From contig CAJUDM010000005.1 in assembly GCA_910584915.1 (NCBI GenBank), forward strand, positions 111,553-175,552: a DNA stretch of 64,000 nt, written 5' to 3'. Below are positions 7,536 to 16,486 of the stretch, in pieces. The notes beneath the pieces are model-generated. The model was not told where the DNA came from. It worked only from the letters and a program-made list of their open reading frames with translations, and did not search any database. Made by a program: the position numbers and the translations under genes. Each line of letters starts with the position of its first letter. Within the stretch, counting starts at the first letter, position 1. This DNA comes from an uncultured Lachnospiraceae bacterium. Lineage in GTDB: Bacteria > Bacillota > Clostridia > Lachnospirales > Lachnospiraceae.

Positions 7536-8987
7536 TCACAGGTATCTGCCGGCACATTTTCCATATTCAGCAGATCCCGCTTTCCCCAGCATACAGGAGA
7601 GCAGATCATACCCGCTTGATTTTACAATATCTACCGGCACTTGTAAAGTTTTTTCCACTTCCCCGACAGTGACATCGTCCAGAAAGACATCGGTCCCGCT
7701 GCGCAGCATATTGACAGGCAGGAGCAGCCGCTCTCCCAGAACCTTGCCCTTCAGCTGTCCTATGATATCCCGCCCCGTCAAAAGCCCGGATACCGTGATC
7801 TTCTCCCCGAAAAAGTGATTGATGATCTCATGGACATGTATGTGCAGCTGCGGATAAAGTTCCATCGCCTGATCCGCCATCTCCCGTATCACAGGGTACG
7901 CCAGTTTTCCGGTGGCGATCGAAAATTCCCCGGAAGCCGGGCCGCGCTGCATATCGCAGGCCGCATTTGAGCCGGGATCCCCGTCTTTATCACAGATTCC
8001 CTCCAAAACGCCGGGAGCCTCTCCTCTCCCCTGACATCTCTCCTTCTCCCTGTCAAACGCATCCTGAAATTCATCCATCAATAACCGCAGCATCCCCACG
8101 CCGTTCTCCAACTGCAGATACCCGTCATAGCGCTCAGCCTCCGGCAGCTTTCTCCCCGCCAACAGATACCACTCGTCCGAGGCATGCACAAAATGAATGC
8201 CGTGCTGCGCAAATATCTTCCTCTGCCAGCCCTCGATACAGTCAATGACCGCCTCCGCGTCCTCTTTTGTAAATGGCTCGAGCGGATACAGCCCCTCCCG
8301 GAAATCCGAAAGCCCCACCGGCACAACTGACACACTTGTCAGATACGGCAGATATCCGGTCAGGTCCGAAATACTCCTGCGAAGCTCCTTCCCGTCATTG
8401 ATCCCCCTGCAGAGCACGATCTGCCCGTTCATCCCGATCCCCGCCTCAAAAAGCCTGTCCGCTTTTCGGAGCGCCTCCCCGGCGAAACGGTTATTCAACA
8501 TCATACAGCGAAGCTTCGGGTTCGTAGTCTGAAAAGAAATATTGATCGGCTCCAACCGGTAACGGATGATCCTGTCGATATCGTGGTCCGACATATTGGT
8601 CAACGTCACATAATTCCCCTGCAGAAAGGAAAGCCTGGAGTCATCATCCTTGAAATACAGCGTATCCCGCATCCCCTTCGGCATCTGATCGATAAAGCAG
8701 AAAATACATTTATTGCGGCAGCTTCTGTACTCATCCATCAGCCCGTTCTCAAACTCCAGCCCCAGATCTTCCCCCGGCTCCTTCTCGATCTCCAGGACGC
8801 ATTCTTCCCCGCCCTTCGCCAGGACCGCAACTTCGATATAATCGTCCTGTACCAGAAACTGGTAGTCAAAGATATCATCGATATCCTGATCATTTATCCT
8901 TAAGACCGCATCCCCCGGCTCAAGCCCCATTTCCTCGGCTATACTGTCCGGCAATACCCTCCGGATCACATGTCTTTTTACTCCCAT
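7536..8987 (-). CDS. DUF512 family iron-sulfur protein with PDZ-like N-terminus
   Basis: 483 residues from ATG 8987 (MGVKRHVIRRVLPDSIAEE), chosen because GAGG precedes it; a start 12 codons upstream has no ribosome site. A PDZ-like segment lies at about 5-60 (DSIAEEMGLEPGDAVLRIN). It is followed by CRNKCIFCFIDQMP, a C-x3-C-x2-C cluster like that of radical-SAM enzymes, then GNYVTLTNMSD, a barrel-like region and a C-terminal DUF512 region with GRDIIGQLKGK. The family is widespread in Clostridia and its reaction is not known to me. It sits upstream of der and may be co-transcribed. Confidence 0.88.
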   Translation of the reverse strand: MGVKRHVIRRVLPDSIAEEMGLEPGDAVLRINDQDIDDIFDYQFLVQDDYIEVAVLAKGGEECVLEIEKEPGEDLGLEFENGLMDEYRSCRNKCIFCFIDQMPKGMRDTLYFKDDDSRLSFLQGNYVTLTNMSDHDIDRIIRYRLEPINISFQTTNPKLRCMMLNNRFAGEALRKADRLFEAGIGMNGQIVLCRGINDGKELRRSISDLTGYLPYLTSVSVVPVGLSDFREGLYPLEPFTKEDAEAVIDCIEGWQRKIFAQHGIHFVHASDEWYLLAGRKLPEAERYDGYLQLENGVGMLRLLMDEFQDAFDREKERCQGRGEAPGVLEGICDKDGDPGSNAACDMQRGPASGEFSIATGKLAYPVIREMADQAMELYPQLHIHVHEIINHFFGEKITVSGLLTGRDIIGQLKGKVLGERLLLPVNMLRSGTDVFLDDVTVGEVEKTLQVPVDIVKSSGYDLLSCMLGKAGSAEYGKCAGRYL

Positions 8988-9073
8988 ATCACGCTTATCC
9001 TCACATTCCTGATACCCAGGCATATACTTTTTAGAAACCGCTGCGGGTTATTTTTTATTTTACTAAAATTCCC

Positions 9074-9100
9074 TTGACGTGTCACGAAGAATGTTATAAA
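9074..9100 (+). promoter_or_regulatory. Candidate promoter for the PRPP synthetase gene
   Basis: TTGACG (9074-9079) and TATAAA (9095-9100) are separated by 15 nt, or 16-17 nt if a shifted -10 hexamer is used. They lie about 45 nt before the chosen start in a divergent intergenic region. The short spacer lowers confidence. Confidence 0.45.
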
Positions 9101-9145
9101 TTTTAGATGTATCAGAATTTTCTACGTTTTTCTACAGGAGGCGGC

Positions 9146-10333
9146 ATGGCCGACATTACAAAACTGGAACAGGCGCTCCCCGCAGCGCCGCTAAAGATCG
9201 CAGCGTTAGATTCTGCCGCGGAAATGGGCAGAGTCATCAATGAATATCTTGTCAACTTTCGAAAAGAAACCCATAAGGACCTGACAAATGATCCCGCCTT
9301 TCAGGGATACCATGAAGATAACTATCTTGCCGATGTCAACTGTCCCCGCTTCGGCTCCGGCGAAGGCAAGGGGATCTTCCGGGAGTCCATCCGGGGCAAG
9401 GACCTCTATATCCTGCTGGATGTCTGTAACCACAGCATCACCTATCAGATGAACGGCTATACCAACCACAAATCCCCCGACGACCACTATCAGGACCTCA
9501 AAAGAGTCATCGCGGCGGCAGGCGGGAAAGCCCACCGCATTACCGTGATCATGCCTTTCCTGTATGAGAGCAGACAGCACAAGCGAAGCGGCAGGGAGTC
9601 CCTTGACTGCGCCTATGCCTTAAAGGAATTGTCCGACATGGGCGTCAGCAATATCATCACCTTCGACGCTCACGACCCGCGGGTACAGAATTCCGTGCCC
9701 CTGTGCGGTTTCGACAGCTTTATGCCCACATACCAGTTCACCAAGGCCCTGCTGGAGGCAGAGCCGGACATCATCATCGACAAGGAGCACACGATCGTAT
9801 TAAGCCCCGATGAAGGAGCGCTCGACCGTGCCATCTATTTCGCCAACGTGCTCGGCGTGGATGTGGGGATGTTCTACAAAAGACGGGACTATTCCACCAT
9901 TGTAAACGGCAAAAACCCCATTGTCGCACATGAGTTTCTGGGTGATAATATCGCGGGCAAGGATGCCATCATCGTGGACGACATGATCTCCTCCGGGGAG
10001 AGCATGATCGATACCGCCCGCATCTTAAAGGAATGCAAGGTAAACCGGGTATTTATCTGCACGACTTTCGGCCTCTTTACAAGCGGGCTCTCCCATTTCG
10101 ATGAAGCCTACGAGAAGGGATATTTTGACAAACTGATCACCACAAACCTGACCTATCAGCCGCCGGAACTCCTGAAGCGTTCCTACTATGTGACTGCCGA
10201 TATGAATAAATTCCTGGCATCCATCATCGACTTTATGAACCACAATGTTTCGTTAACTTTTGTGCGGACGCCTACCGACAAGATCCGCGGACTGATGGAG
10301 CGGCACAATCGTATGTTGATGGAAGAAAAATAG
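9146..10333 (+). CDS. prs: Ribose-phosphate pyrophosphokinase (long clostridial form)
   Basis: 395 residues from ATG 9146 (MADITKLEQALPAAPLK), with AGGAGG just upstream; an earlier ATG at 9107 has no ribosome site. It makes PRPP from ribose-5-phosphate and ATP for nucleotide and histidine synthesis. Visible sites are YESRQHKR (ATP/R5P loop), FDAHDPRVQN (metal histidine region) and IIVDDMISSGESMIDTA (PRPP-binding motif). It is longer than the classical 310-residue Prs because of N-terminal and loop additions, a form common in Clostridia. It is alone on the plus strand and has its own terminator. Confidence 0.92.
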   Translation: MADITKLEQALPAAPLKIAALDSAAEMGRVINEYLVNFRKETHKDLTNDPAFQGYHEDNYLADVNCPRFGSGEGKGIFRESIRGKDLYILLDVCNHSITYQMNGYTNHKSPDDHYQDLKRVIAAAGGKAHRITVIMPFLYESRQHKRSGRESLDCAYALKELSDMGVSNIITFDAHDPRVQNSVPLCGFDSFMPTYQFTKALLEAEPDIIIDKEHTIVLSPDEGALDRAIYFANVLGVDVGMFYKRRDYSTIVNGKNPIVAHEFLGDNIAGKDAIIVDDMISSGESMIDTARILKECKVNRVFICTTFGLFTSGLSHFDEAYEKGYFDKLITTNLTYQPPELLKRSYYVTADMNKFLASIIDFMNHNVSLTFVRTPTDKIRGLMERHNRMLMEEK

Positions 10334-10354
10334 CAGCGGCCCCGCTGCTATTTT
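10326..10354. terminator. Bidirectional intrinsic terminator between prs and pgeF
   Basis: The perfect inverted repeat TAGCAGCGG / CCGCTGCTA (10331-10339, 10342-10350) overlaps the prs stop codon. TTTTCGTT follows on the plus strand, and on the minus strand the stem is followed by TTTTTC (10330-10325). It therefore serves both convergent genes. Confidence 0.8.
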
Positions 10355-10390
10355 CGTTGTGGCTGCCGGAAAACCGAAATCCTTTCGTTC

Positions 10391-11254
10391 TCACAACAGT
10401 TTCATAAACGCTCCCAGATTCCCTCTCTGCCCATGGCTCGCCCGATGGGAAAATAAAAATTCAGGATTACAGCAGGTACACAGATCCGTCACTTCTATAT
10501 GTTCCGCGGAAATCCCTGCCTCCAGCATGACAAGACGGTTTGCCTCCCACAGATCTAACTGATATTTCCCCGGTCTTGTCTGATACCAGAGCGGACTGCT
10601 CCGCAGATCGTATTCCTCCGCCCCCGGAAAAGCCCTCCGAAACTCCTCTATGACATCCCCGCTCACTTCATAGCAGTCCTGACAGATGGACGGTCCGATC
10701 GCCGCATGGACATCCCCCGGATCTGTCCCGAAGGCCTCCTGCATCTTTTCCACCGTCTTTTTGCCGATCTTTTGCACGGTGCCCCGCCAGCCGGAATGGG
10801 ACAGGCCGATCGCCTTCCTCACCGGATCTACAAAAAACAGGGGCACGCAGTCCGCAAAGAAAGTACAGAGTACGATTCCCCTCTCCCGGGTGATCAGACC
10901 GTCTATGTCCGTGTAGTCTTTCGGCCTTGTGACCCCCTTCCCCCTGTCCTTTGCCGTGACAAGGCGGACATTATCCGTATGTGTCTGGTCCGAACAGACC
11001 ATATCCTCCGTGCTGCTCCCCAAGGCAGCCGCAATCAGACGGTAATTTTCATCCACCGCCTCCTTCCTGTCGCCTCGCGAATAGCTGAGGTTCATGGATG
11101 CGTAGATCCCCTCGCTGACACCGCCCTCCCTGGTGGAAAAAAGGTGGCGCACCGCCCCTGTCCTCTCCAATCCCGGAAAAGTGAGATAAATCACGCCGTT
11201 TTCCGCCTGATGTTTTTTTAACACTTCCTGGCCTGCTTTTCTTTTTATGTTCAT
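10391..11254 (-). CDS. pgeF: Multicopper-fold purine nucleoside phosphorylase (YfiH/PgeF, DUF152)
   Basis: 287 residues from ATG 11254 (MNIKRKAGQEVLKK), preceded by GGAGG. Family members were first called laccase-like and are now known as adenosine/inosine phosphorylases; E. coli YfiH is linked to peptidoglycan editing. The conserved metal/active-site residues are in DQTHTDNVR, TFFADCVPLFF and LSHSGWRGTVQKIGKKT. The C-terminus ends with CTCCNPEFLFSHRASHGQRGN, the usual family signature. Convergent with prs. Confidence 0.92.
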   Translation of the reverse strand: MNIKRKAGQEVLKKHQAENGVIYLTFPGLERTGAVRHLFSTREGGVSEGIYASMNLSYSRGDRKEAVDENYRLIAAALGSSTEDMVCSDQTHTDNVRLVTAKDRGKGVTRPKDYTDIDGLITRERGIVLCTFFADCVPLFFVDPVRKAIGLSHSGWRGTVQKIGKKTVEKMQEAFGTDPGDVHAAIGPSICQDCYEVSGDVIEEFRRAFPGAEEYDLRSSPLWYQTRPGKYQLDLWEANRLVMLEAGISAEHIEVTDLCTCCNPEFLFSHRASHGQRGNLGAFMKLL

Positions 11255-11362
11255 ATCGCCTCCGCTCTTTTTAGTCCATTCTATCATGTTCTCCGGAAAA
11301 ATATGCCGGAATGAAATTTACCGCGGCCATCTGTTTGATGCACTGCCTCTCATCCGATCAAG

Positions 11363-14300
11363 CTATATGCCGCACTCAACAGTGATCTGACTTCCGTCTC
11401 TCGTCTTTTTCACTTTGATCTGCTGCGGAATATTCTCCATAAGCTCCTCCCTGTGGCTGATGATCCCCACCAGCTTGCTGCTCCCGGTCAGATTCATCAA
11501 AATTTCCATCGCACTGTCTATCGATTTCCGGTCCAATGTTCCAAACCCCTCATCCACAAAGAGCGCATCCATCTGTACGCCGCCGAGATTGGACGACACT
11601 GTATCGGACAGTCCCAGGGCAAGGCTCAGGGACGCCTTAAAGCTTTCTCCGCCGGAAAGATTTCCCACCGGCCTTCTGTGTCCCGTATAATTGTCCAACA
11701 CCTCCAGGTCAAGGAAATGATTGCTTTTCTTACCGGGAGAATCCTCCTGACGGTACAGTTCATACTGTCCATCACTCATCGGCAGAAGACGCCTGTTTGC
11801 CGCGGCAATGATCCCGTCAAATCCCGCAGCCTGTATGTACTGCTCCAGTGTAATCTTTCCATTTCCTGTTGTTCCTTTGACCAGATGGTAAAGCCGCTGA
11901 CACATCACATTCTCCTTGCGCGCCTTTTCCAGTTCCTCTCTCCTGCTGAGAATGCTCCTCCGTTTCTCTTCATTCGTACTGATCCTGTTTTCATGATTGT
12001 TATAGTTTTTCCTGATCAGTTCCACCCTTGCGCTCCGCTCATCACATACGGCCTTCAGCCCTTCAATATCTGTAACCTTTTTCCCTTCCGCATCCGCTCT
12101 GGCATCTGAAAGCTGTCTTTGATTTGCTGCAACAGCCTGACTGTATTCATGGATCACTTTTTCCGACGCCTCGATATCCTCCTCACTCACAATGCACCGC
12201 TGCATCTCCTCCACAGAGGAGAATCCATTTGCACTGACTGCCCTATCCAGCTTCTCCTTCAAAGCTTTCTCATCCTTTTCCTGCTCTTTCAGGCTGCTGC
12301 TCAATATCTTCAGTTCTGATGCGGCAGCGGTAACCTTCTCATCAGCTTTTTTCTTTTCCTCCTCCGACTTCGCGATATCATCTGATAGTTTCTTTTTCTC
12401 AGCCTCCGCCCGCTCTCTCTCCTTTTCTGCCGTTCCCCAATCCGGGAAACTCAATTCTTCAAGCGTCCTTAACGTGGCTCTCGTCTCCGCCAGTCCCTGG
12501 TTTATTTCCTGCCTCTTTACAGCGAGTTCTTCTTTTTTCAAATGGAGCTTCCCGGTCTCGTCCCCCTGTGCGGTTTCGAGATCTTTTTCGGCCTTCCTCA
12601 GCGACCTGCAATCCTTCTCAAGGGAATTGCATTTTTTAGTATTCTCCTCAGCCGCAGCCTCGACCTGCGTTCTTGCTTCCCCCGCCGCCCTGATCAGTTC
12701 CTCGAGAGACGCTCCCTCCATATCCCTGTCCAAAAGCGGGCTCTCCATACAATCCAGTATACCGGCCCTGAGCTGTCCCTCAAATTCCTCCAGCGATGTC
12801 TTTGCTATCTCGGCTTCCGTATTTGCACTGTTCTTCTTCTCCTGAAGCGCAGACTCTTCCTCCTGCAGTTTTTTGAAATCGCCCTCCGAGATCGAAGCCT
12901 CCGTAAGCCTCGCCGGCTTCGGATGATACGTAGAGCCGCAAACTGGACAGTTCTCCCCCTCCACAAGTTTCTTTGCCAGAATACCAGCCCTGCTGTATTC
13001 GAGAGTGCGCTCCGCCTCCTCTCTTCTGCCGTTTGCCTCCTCATATTTGTCCCGCGCGTCCAAAAATAATCTCTGTTTTCGGGAAAGCTCCTTTTTCCTT
13101 TTCTCTCTCTCCGGGATCCGCTCGTCTGTTATCGCGTCCAAGTCCTCCAGGAGCTCCTTTAGCTTTTCACTCTCATTTTTTGCCCTGATCCACTCAGCCG
13201 GCCTGTCTTTTAGTTCCTTAACTGTGTTATGAAGGACTTTGATCTTCTCCTTGAGAGATTTCTCACCATCCTTTAAGTCTGCTTCCTCCCTGCTGATATT
13301 TTTATCCAGCTCTTCAAGATGTTTCAGCTTTCCTTCGAGTTTCTCTTTTTGCTGAAACTTCTGTTTCTCATCGTCGATCCTGTTTATCATCTGCTTTAAT
13401 CTGTCAATTTCCGGCTCCTGTTTTTTGGCATCGCCGAGCATATCTCCAGCCCGCTTTGCAGATGCCGCAGCCGTCTCCAGGCAGGTCTGCTTTGTTTTGA
13501 TCTGTTCTTTTGTCAGAGACACCGCCTCACATTTTTTCGCCCACTCGGCATAGGACGGGCTCACATTGCGGGCGGCTTTCTTTTGTCTGTCCAAAAGCAG
13601 GCCTATTCCATCGATTTGTGCCTTTCTCCTTTCAAGCTCCTCCTTCTCCCTTTCCAGTGCATCCCTTTTCTCGATAAAACGGTTGTTTGTCTTTGCCAGC
13701 GCAAGTTCCTCATTGTTCTTCTTCAGTTCCGCCTCTGCCTTTTTCAGATCCACCCCGATACGCTTTAATCTTTCTTTGTCTGACAGGATCAGACGTTCCG
13801 TTACGTCCAGGATCTCATCCAGATTCCATGCGCTCTCTGATCGTCTGGATCTGCCTTTAAGATCCTCCAGTTCGTCAAACAGCTCATCTTCTTCATCTGC
13901 CGTCACATCCCCGAAATGCTGGATAATACTGTCTTCGGCCTTTGCCCTGATCCTGCAGCTTGCATCCATTCGATCCTTCAGTCTGTATTCAATATTTTTA
14001 TAGCCGCTCGTCAAAAATATGGTGCGCAGTATCTCTGTTCTCTGCTCCGTTTTAGCATTCAGTAAATTCCAAAATTCCCCCTGCGCGATCATCACGATCT
14101 GCTTAAACTGCTTCTCATCGATATGCAGCAGTTCTTTTACAGCACGATCAACCTGGATCAGGCCCTCTATCGGCGCCTGTCCCTCCTCATAGAAAACCGC
14201 CTTTTCCTTCTCCAATACCACGCCAAAGCCGCGATGTTTCTGCCTCTCATAGGACGGTTGTCTGAAGACATGAAATTCGCGCCCCTGATGCGAAAAATAA

Positions 14301-14545
14301 AAGTCCACATAACTTTCGGCGGAATCCTTTGCGTACTCGCTTCTCAAACTTTTCGTATCCCTGTATGTTCCGCTGGCCGTCCCATACAGTGCGAAACATA
14401 TCGCATCAAATATCGTGGTCTTCCCCGCGCCGGTATCCCCGGATATCAAAAACAATCCCTTTTCTTCAAAGGCATCAAACTTTATCTCCGGAAGCTTCCC
14501 CGCATAGGGACCGATCGCGCTTATGATCAGTTTAACCGGCTTCAT
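11363..14545 (-). CDS. sbcC: Exonuclease SbcCD, ATPase subunit
   Basis: 1060 residues. An SMC-like ATPase that, with SbcD, cuts hairpins and protein-blocked DNA ends. Walker A is GDTGAGKTTIFDAI near residue 35. Two long coiled coils surround the zinc hook CPVC at about C533-C536. The C-terminal signature LSGGESFKASLSLALGLSD and Walker B ALFVDEGFGTLD complete the head. The start overlaps the end of sbcD by 14 nt. Confidence 0.97.
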   Translation of the reverse strand: MKPVKLIISAIGPYAGKLPEIKFDAFEEKGLFLISGDTGAGKTTIFDAICFALYGTASGTYRDTKSLRSEYAKDSAESYVDFYFSHQGREFHVFRQPSYERQKHRGFGVVLEKEKAVFYEEGQAPIEGLIQVDRAVKELLHIDEKQFKQIVMIAQGEFWNLLNAKTEQRTEILRTIFLTSGYKNIEYRLKDRMDASCRIRAKAEDSIIQHFGDVTADEEDELFDELEDLKGRSRRSESAWNLDEILDVTERLILSDKERLKRIGVDLKKAEAELKKNNEELALAKTNNRFIEKRDALEREKEELERRKAQIDGIGLLLDRQKKAARNVSPSYAEWAKKCEAVSLTKEQIKTKQTCLETAAASAKRAGDMLGDAKKQEPEIDRLKQMINRIDDEKQKFQQKEKLEGKLKHLEELDKNISREEADLKDGEKSLKEKIKVLHNTVKELKDRPAEWIRAKNESEKLKELLEDLDAITDERIPEREKRKKELSRKQRLFLDARDKYEEANGRREEAERTLEYSRAGILAKKLVEGENCPVCGSTYHPKPARLTEASISEGDFKKLQEEESALQEKKNSANTEAEIAKTSLEEFEGQLRAGILDCMESPLLDRDMEGASLEELIRAAGEARTQVEAAAEENTKKCNSLEKDCRSLRKAEKDLETAQGDETGKLHLKKEELAVKRQEINQGLAETRATLRTLEELSFPDWGTAEKERERAEAEKKKLSDDIAKSEEEKKKADEKVTAAASELKILSSSLKEQEKDEKALKEKLDRAVSANGFSSVEEMQRCIVSEEDIEASEKVIHEYSQAVAANQRQLSDARADAEGKKVTDIEGLKAVCDERSARVELIRKNYNNHENRISTNEEKRRSILSRREELEKARKENVMCQRLYHLVKGTTGNGKITLEQYIQAAGFDGIIAAANRRLLPMSDGQYELYRQEDSPGKKSNHFLDLEVLDNYTGHRRPVGNLSGGESFKASLSLALGLSDTVSSNLGGVQMDALFVDEGFGTLDRKSIDSAMEILMNLTGSSKLVGIISHREELMENIPQQIKVKKTRDGSQITVECGI

Positions 14546-15689
14546 TTATGACACCTGCCTCCCTCGCCGCCATCCTCATGACGTCCATTTCTTCCTCTGT
14601 GATCTCACACCCATACATCAGCCTGTAAAAGTCTCCGATCAACTCTGCGAATGATTTATTTTCGGCAATTCTGCTGATATCCACCTGCTCGATCTCTCTT
14701 GTATGTGAATTGTCGTAATCGATCCGAACTGTATTCGGATACACCTGTTGAAATATTCCCATCGCATCATTGATGATATCCTCATCCGTCAATGTCGCAT
14801 AAATGAAATCCTCCGGTGCTTTTACATTCTGTTTATGCAGCAGTTCCTTCAGCGTTCCCTTTATGTGTCTCATATCCCTCATCGGCTTCAGGGGGACAAG
14901 CTCTATCTTAACTCCTTCCTCCCGGGATACCGTAATAAGGGGTATCGATTTTTCACGATCTGCCTCACTGAGCGAATATTTAAGAGGGGAACCCGCATAG
15001 CGGATCTCATCCCTTCCTACTCTCTGGGCAGAGTGGATATGGCCCAACGCCACATAGTCAAAATCGTCAAAGCAGCCATATCCGATCTTTTCAACCATAC
15101 CAACACTCTGTGTTCCAATGCTCTCAGAACCCGCAAGTGCCGGATCCTCCCCCCTCCCTGAAACAAACTGGTGTGCCACAAGAATATTCTTATTTTTTGG
15201 GTTTATGGGCGTGTTTCTTATGATCGTTCGGACAGCATCGTCGTAGCTTTCTATATCCTCTTCCGGGAAATAGCGCCTTACCTGGGAAGCTTTCACAAAC
15301 GGAAGCATATATATATCAATCCCCGTATCCCCGCAGCAAAAGCTCTGCTTATGAAGCGTCCCGTCAAAGACAGCCGATATGAATACCTGATTAGCCGCAA
15401 ACAGAGTGCTCCCGTAATTTAACCGGTGATCCGAATCATGATTTCCGCTCACCATAAATACCTTTATTTCTCTTTTTGCCAGTTCGATCAGGAAATGATC
15501 CAAAAGCTTCGTAGCCGCCTCGCTCGGAACCGATTTATCATACACATCCCCGGCGATCAGCACGCCGTCTGCGGATTCTTTATCCGCGATGCAAAGAATC
15601 TGATCAAGAATATACTTCTGATCCTCTGCCAGATCAAAATCACCCAGTGTTTTTCCCAGGTGCAAATCTCCTATATGTAGAAATTTCAT
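14532..15689 (-). CDS. sbcD: Exonuclease SbcCD, nuclease subunit
   Basis: 385 residues, a Mn-dependent calcineurin-like phosphoesterase of the Mre11 type. The metal motifs are GDLHLGK (residues 7-13), AGDVYDKS, VSGNHDSDHR, ILVAHQFVSG and ALGHIHSAQ. It is the first gene of the sbcDC pair, transcribed into sbcC with overlapping reading frames. Confidence 0.97.
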   Translation of the reverse strand: MKFLHIGDLHLGKTLGDFDLAEDQKYILDQILCIADKESADGVLIAGDVYDKSVPSEAATKLLDHFLIELAKREIKVFMVSGNHDSDHRLNYGSTLFAANQVFISAVFDGTLHKQSFCCGDTGIDIYMLPFVKASQVRRYFPEEDIESYDDAVRTIIRNTPINPKNKNILVAHQFVSGRGEDPALAGSESIGTQSVGMVEKIGYGCFDDFDYVALGHIHSAQRVGRDEIRYAGSPLKYSLSEADREKSIPLITVSREEGVKIELVPLKPMRDMRHIKGTLKELLHKQNVKAPEDFIYATLTDEDIINDAMGIFQQVYPNTVRIDYDNSHTREIEQVDISRIAENKSFAELIGDFYRLMYGCEITEEEMDVMRMAAREAGVINEAG

Positions 15690-15767
15690 ATTTTTCCTCT
15701 CTTTGCAGACACTTTTTATCTCCGCGAGGGTATAACGCCCCGTAGATTGCTGTCCGGTATTTCACTT

Positions 15768-16124
15768 CTATCTCCCGATATAGTCAAACGCATTCCGGTG
15801 CCATCTGACCTCGTCGCCGCAGACTGCCACCACATCGAACCGCACCGGCGAAAAATCCCCCATGCGGTGGATCATCCTGTAGTAGTCAGCCACCCGGCAG
15901 ATCCGCCTTCTCTTCCGGTCATCCACCGCCTCCTCAGGTTCCCCCTTCTCCGCATCTCTGCGGTACTTCACCTCCACAAAAACAGTGACATCTCCATCTA
16001 ACGCCACAACATCGATCTCGCCGTACCGATTGCGAAAATTGTAACACAATATGACAAGACCCTGTCGTTCCAGAAACAGCCCTGCCTTTTTCTCGTAGGT
16101 TTCCCCCACTCTCCGTCTATTCAT
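15768..16124 (-). CDS. yraN: YraN / UPF0102 family nuclease-fold protein
   Basis: 118 residues. A restriction-endonuclease-like small protein often encoded next to rnhB in Firmicutes. Visible are GETYEKKAGLFLERQG, NFRNRYGEIDVVALDGD (the GEID core), and VFVEVKYR, the E-x-K of the fold. The biological role is poorly defined. It ends the rplS-rnhB type cluster. Confidence 0.93.
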   Translation of the reverse strand: MNRRRVGETYEKKAGLFLERQGLVILCYNFRNRYGEIDVVALDGDVTVFVEVKYRRDAEKGEPEEAVDDRKRRRICRVADYYRMIHRMGDFSPVRFDVVAVCGDEVRWHRNAFDYIGR

Positions 16125-16163
16125 GCAAGCCTTCCTTCCCTCTCTCCGGGCCGCAGGCTCTCT

Positions 16164-16457
16164 CTACTTCTTCATCTTCGCCCTGATCTTATCCATCGCA
16201 TCTACAAAGACCAGGATCTCCGCCACCACCTCATAGAGCTCCGGCGGTATCATCTCCCCGATATCCAGGCGCGAGAGCGTATCTGCCAGCTGGTTATCCT
16301 GATGGAGCGGCACCCCCGCATCCTGCGCGCGCTCAATGATCCGCTCCGCCAGAGCGCCCTTCCCCGTGGCAATGATCCGGGGCGCTTCCTCATTAGGATC
16401 ATACTCCAGCGCCACCGCTGTCTTCGGTTTTGTGACCTTCTCCTTTTTCTGTGCCAT
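16164..16457 (-). CDS. FlhB C-terminal-like protein (YlqH family)
   Basis: 97 residues resembling only the cytoplasmic C-terminal domain of the flagellar/type III export switch protein FlhB: AVALEYDP, APRIIATGKGALAERI, GVPLHQDNQLADTL and IPPELYEVVAEILVFV. The NPTH autocleavage motif that precedes this region in true FlhB is absent (the sequence reads KPKTAVALEYDP), and there is no membrane part. B. subtilis YlqH occupies the same place after rnhB and ylqG. The function is unknown. Confidence 0.85.
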   Translation of the reverse strand: MAQKKEKVTKPKTAVALEYDPNEEAPRIIATGKGALAERIIERAQDAGVPLHQDNQLADTLSRLDIGEMIPPELYEVVAEILVFVDAMDKIRAKMKK

Positions 16458-16486
16458 ACCAATTCCCCGGTTTCCCTTTTTTGCCG

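Noticed and set aside
6607..7818. 403-codon open frame on the plus strand opposite der
   Set aside because: It is rich in His, Arg and Pro and has no ribosome site or family motif. It is a shadow of the GC-rich antisense of der and of the end of the DUF512 gene.
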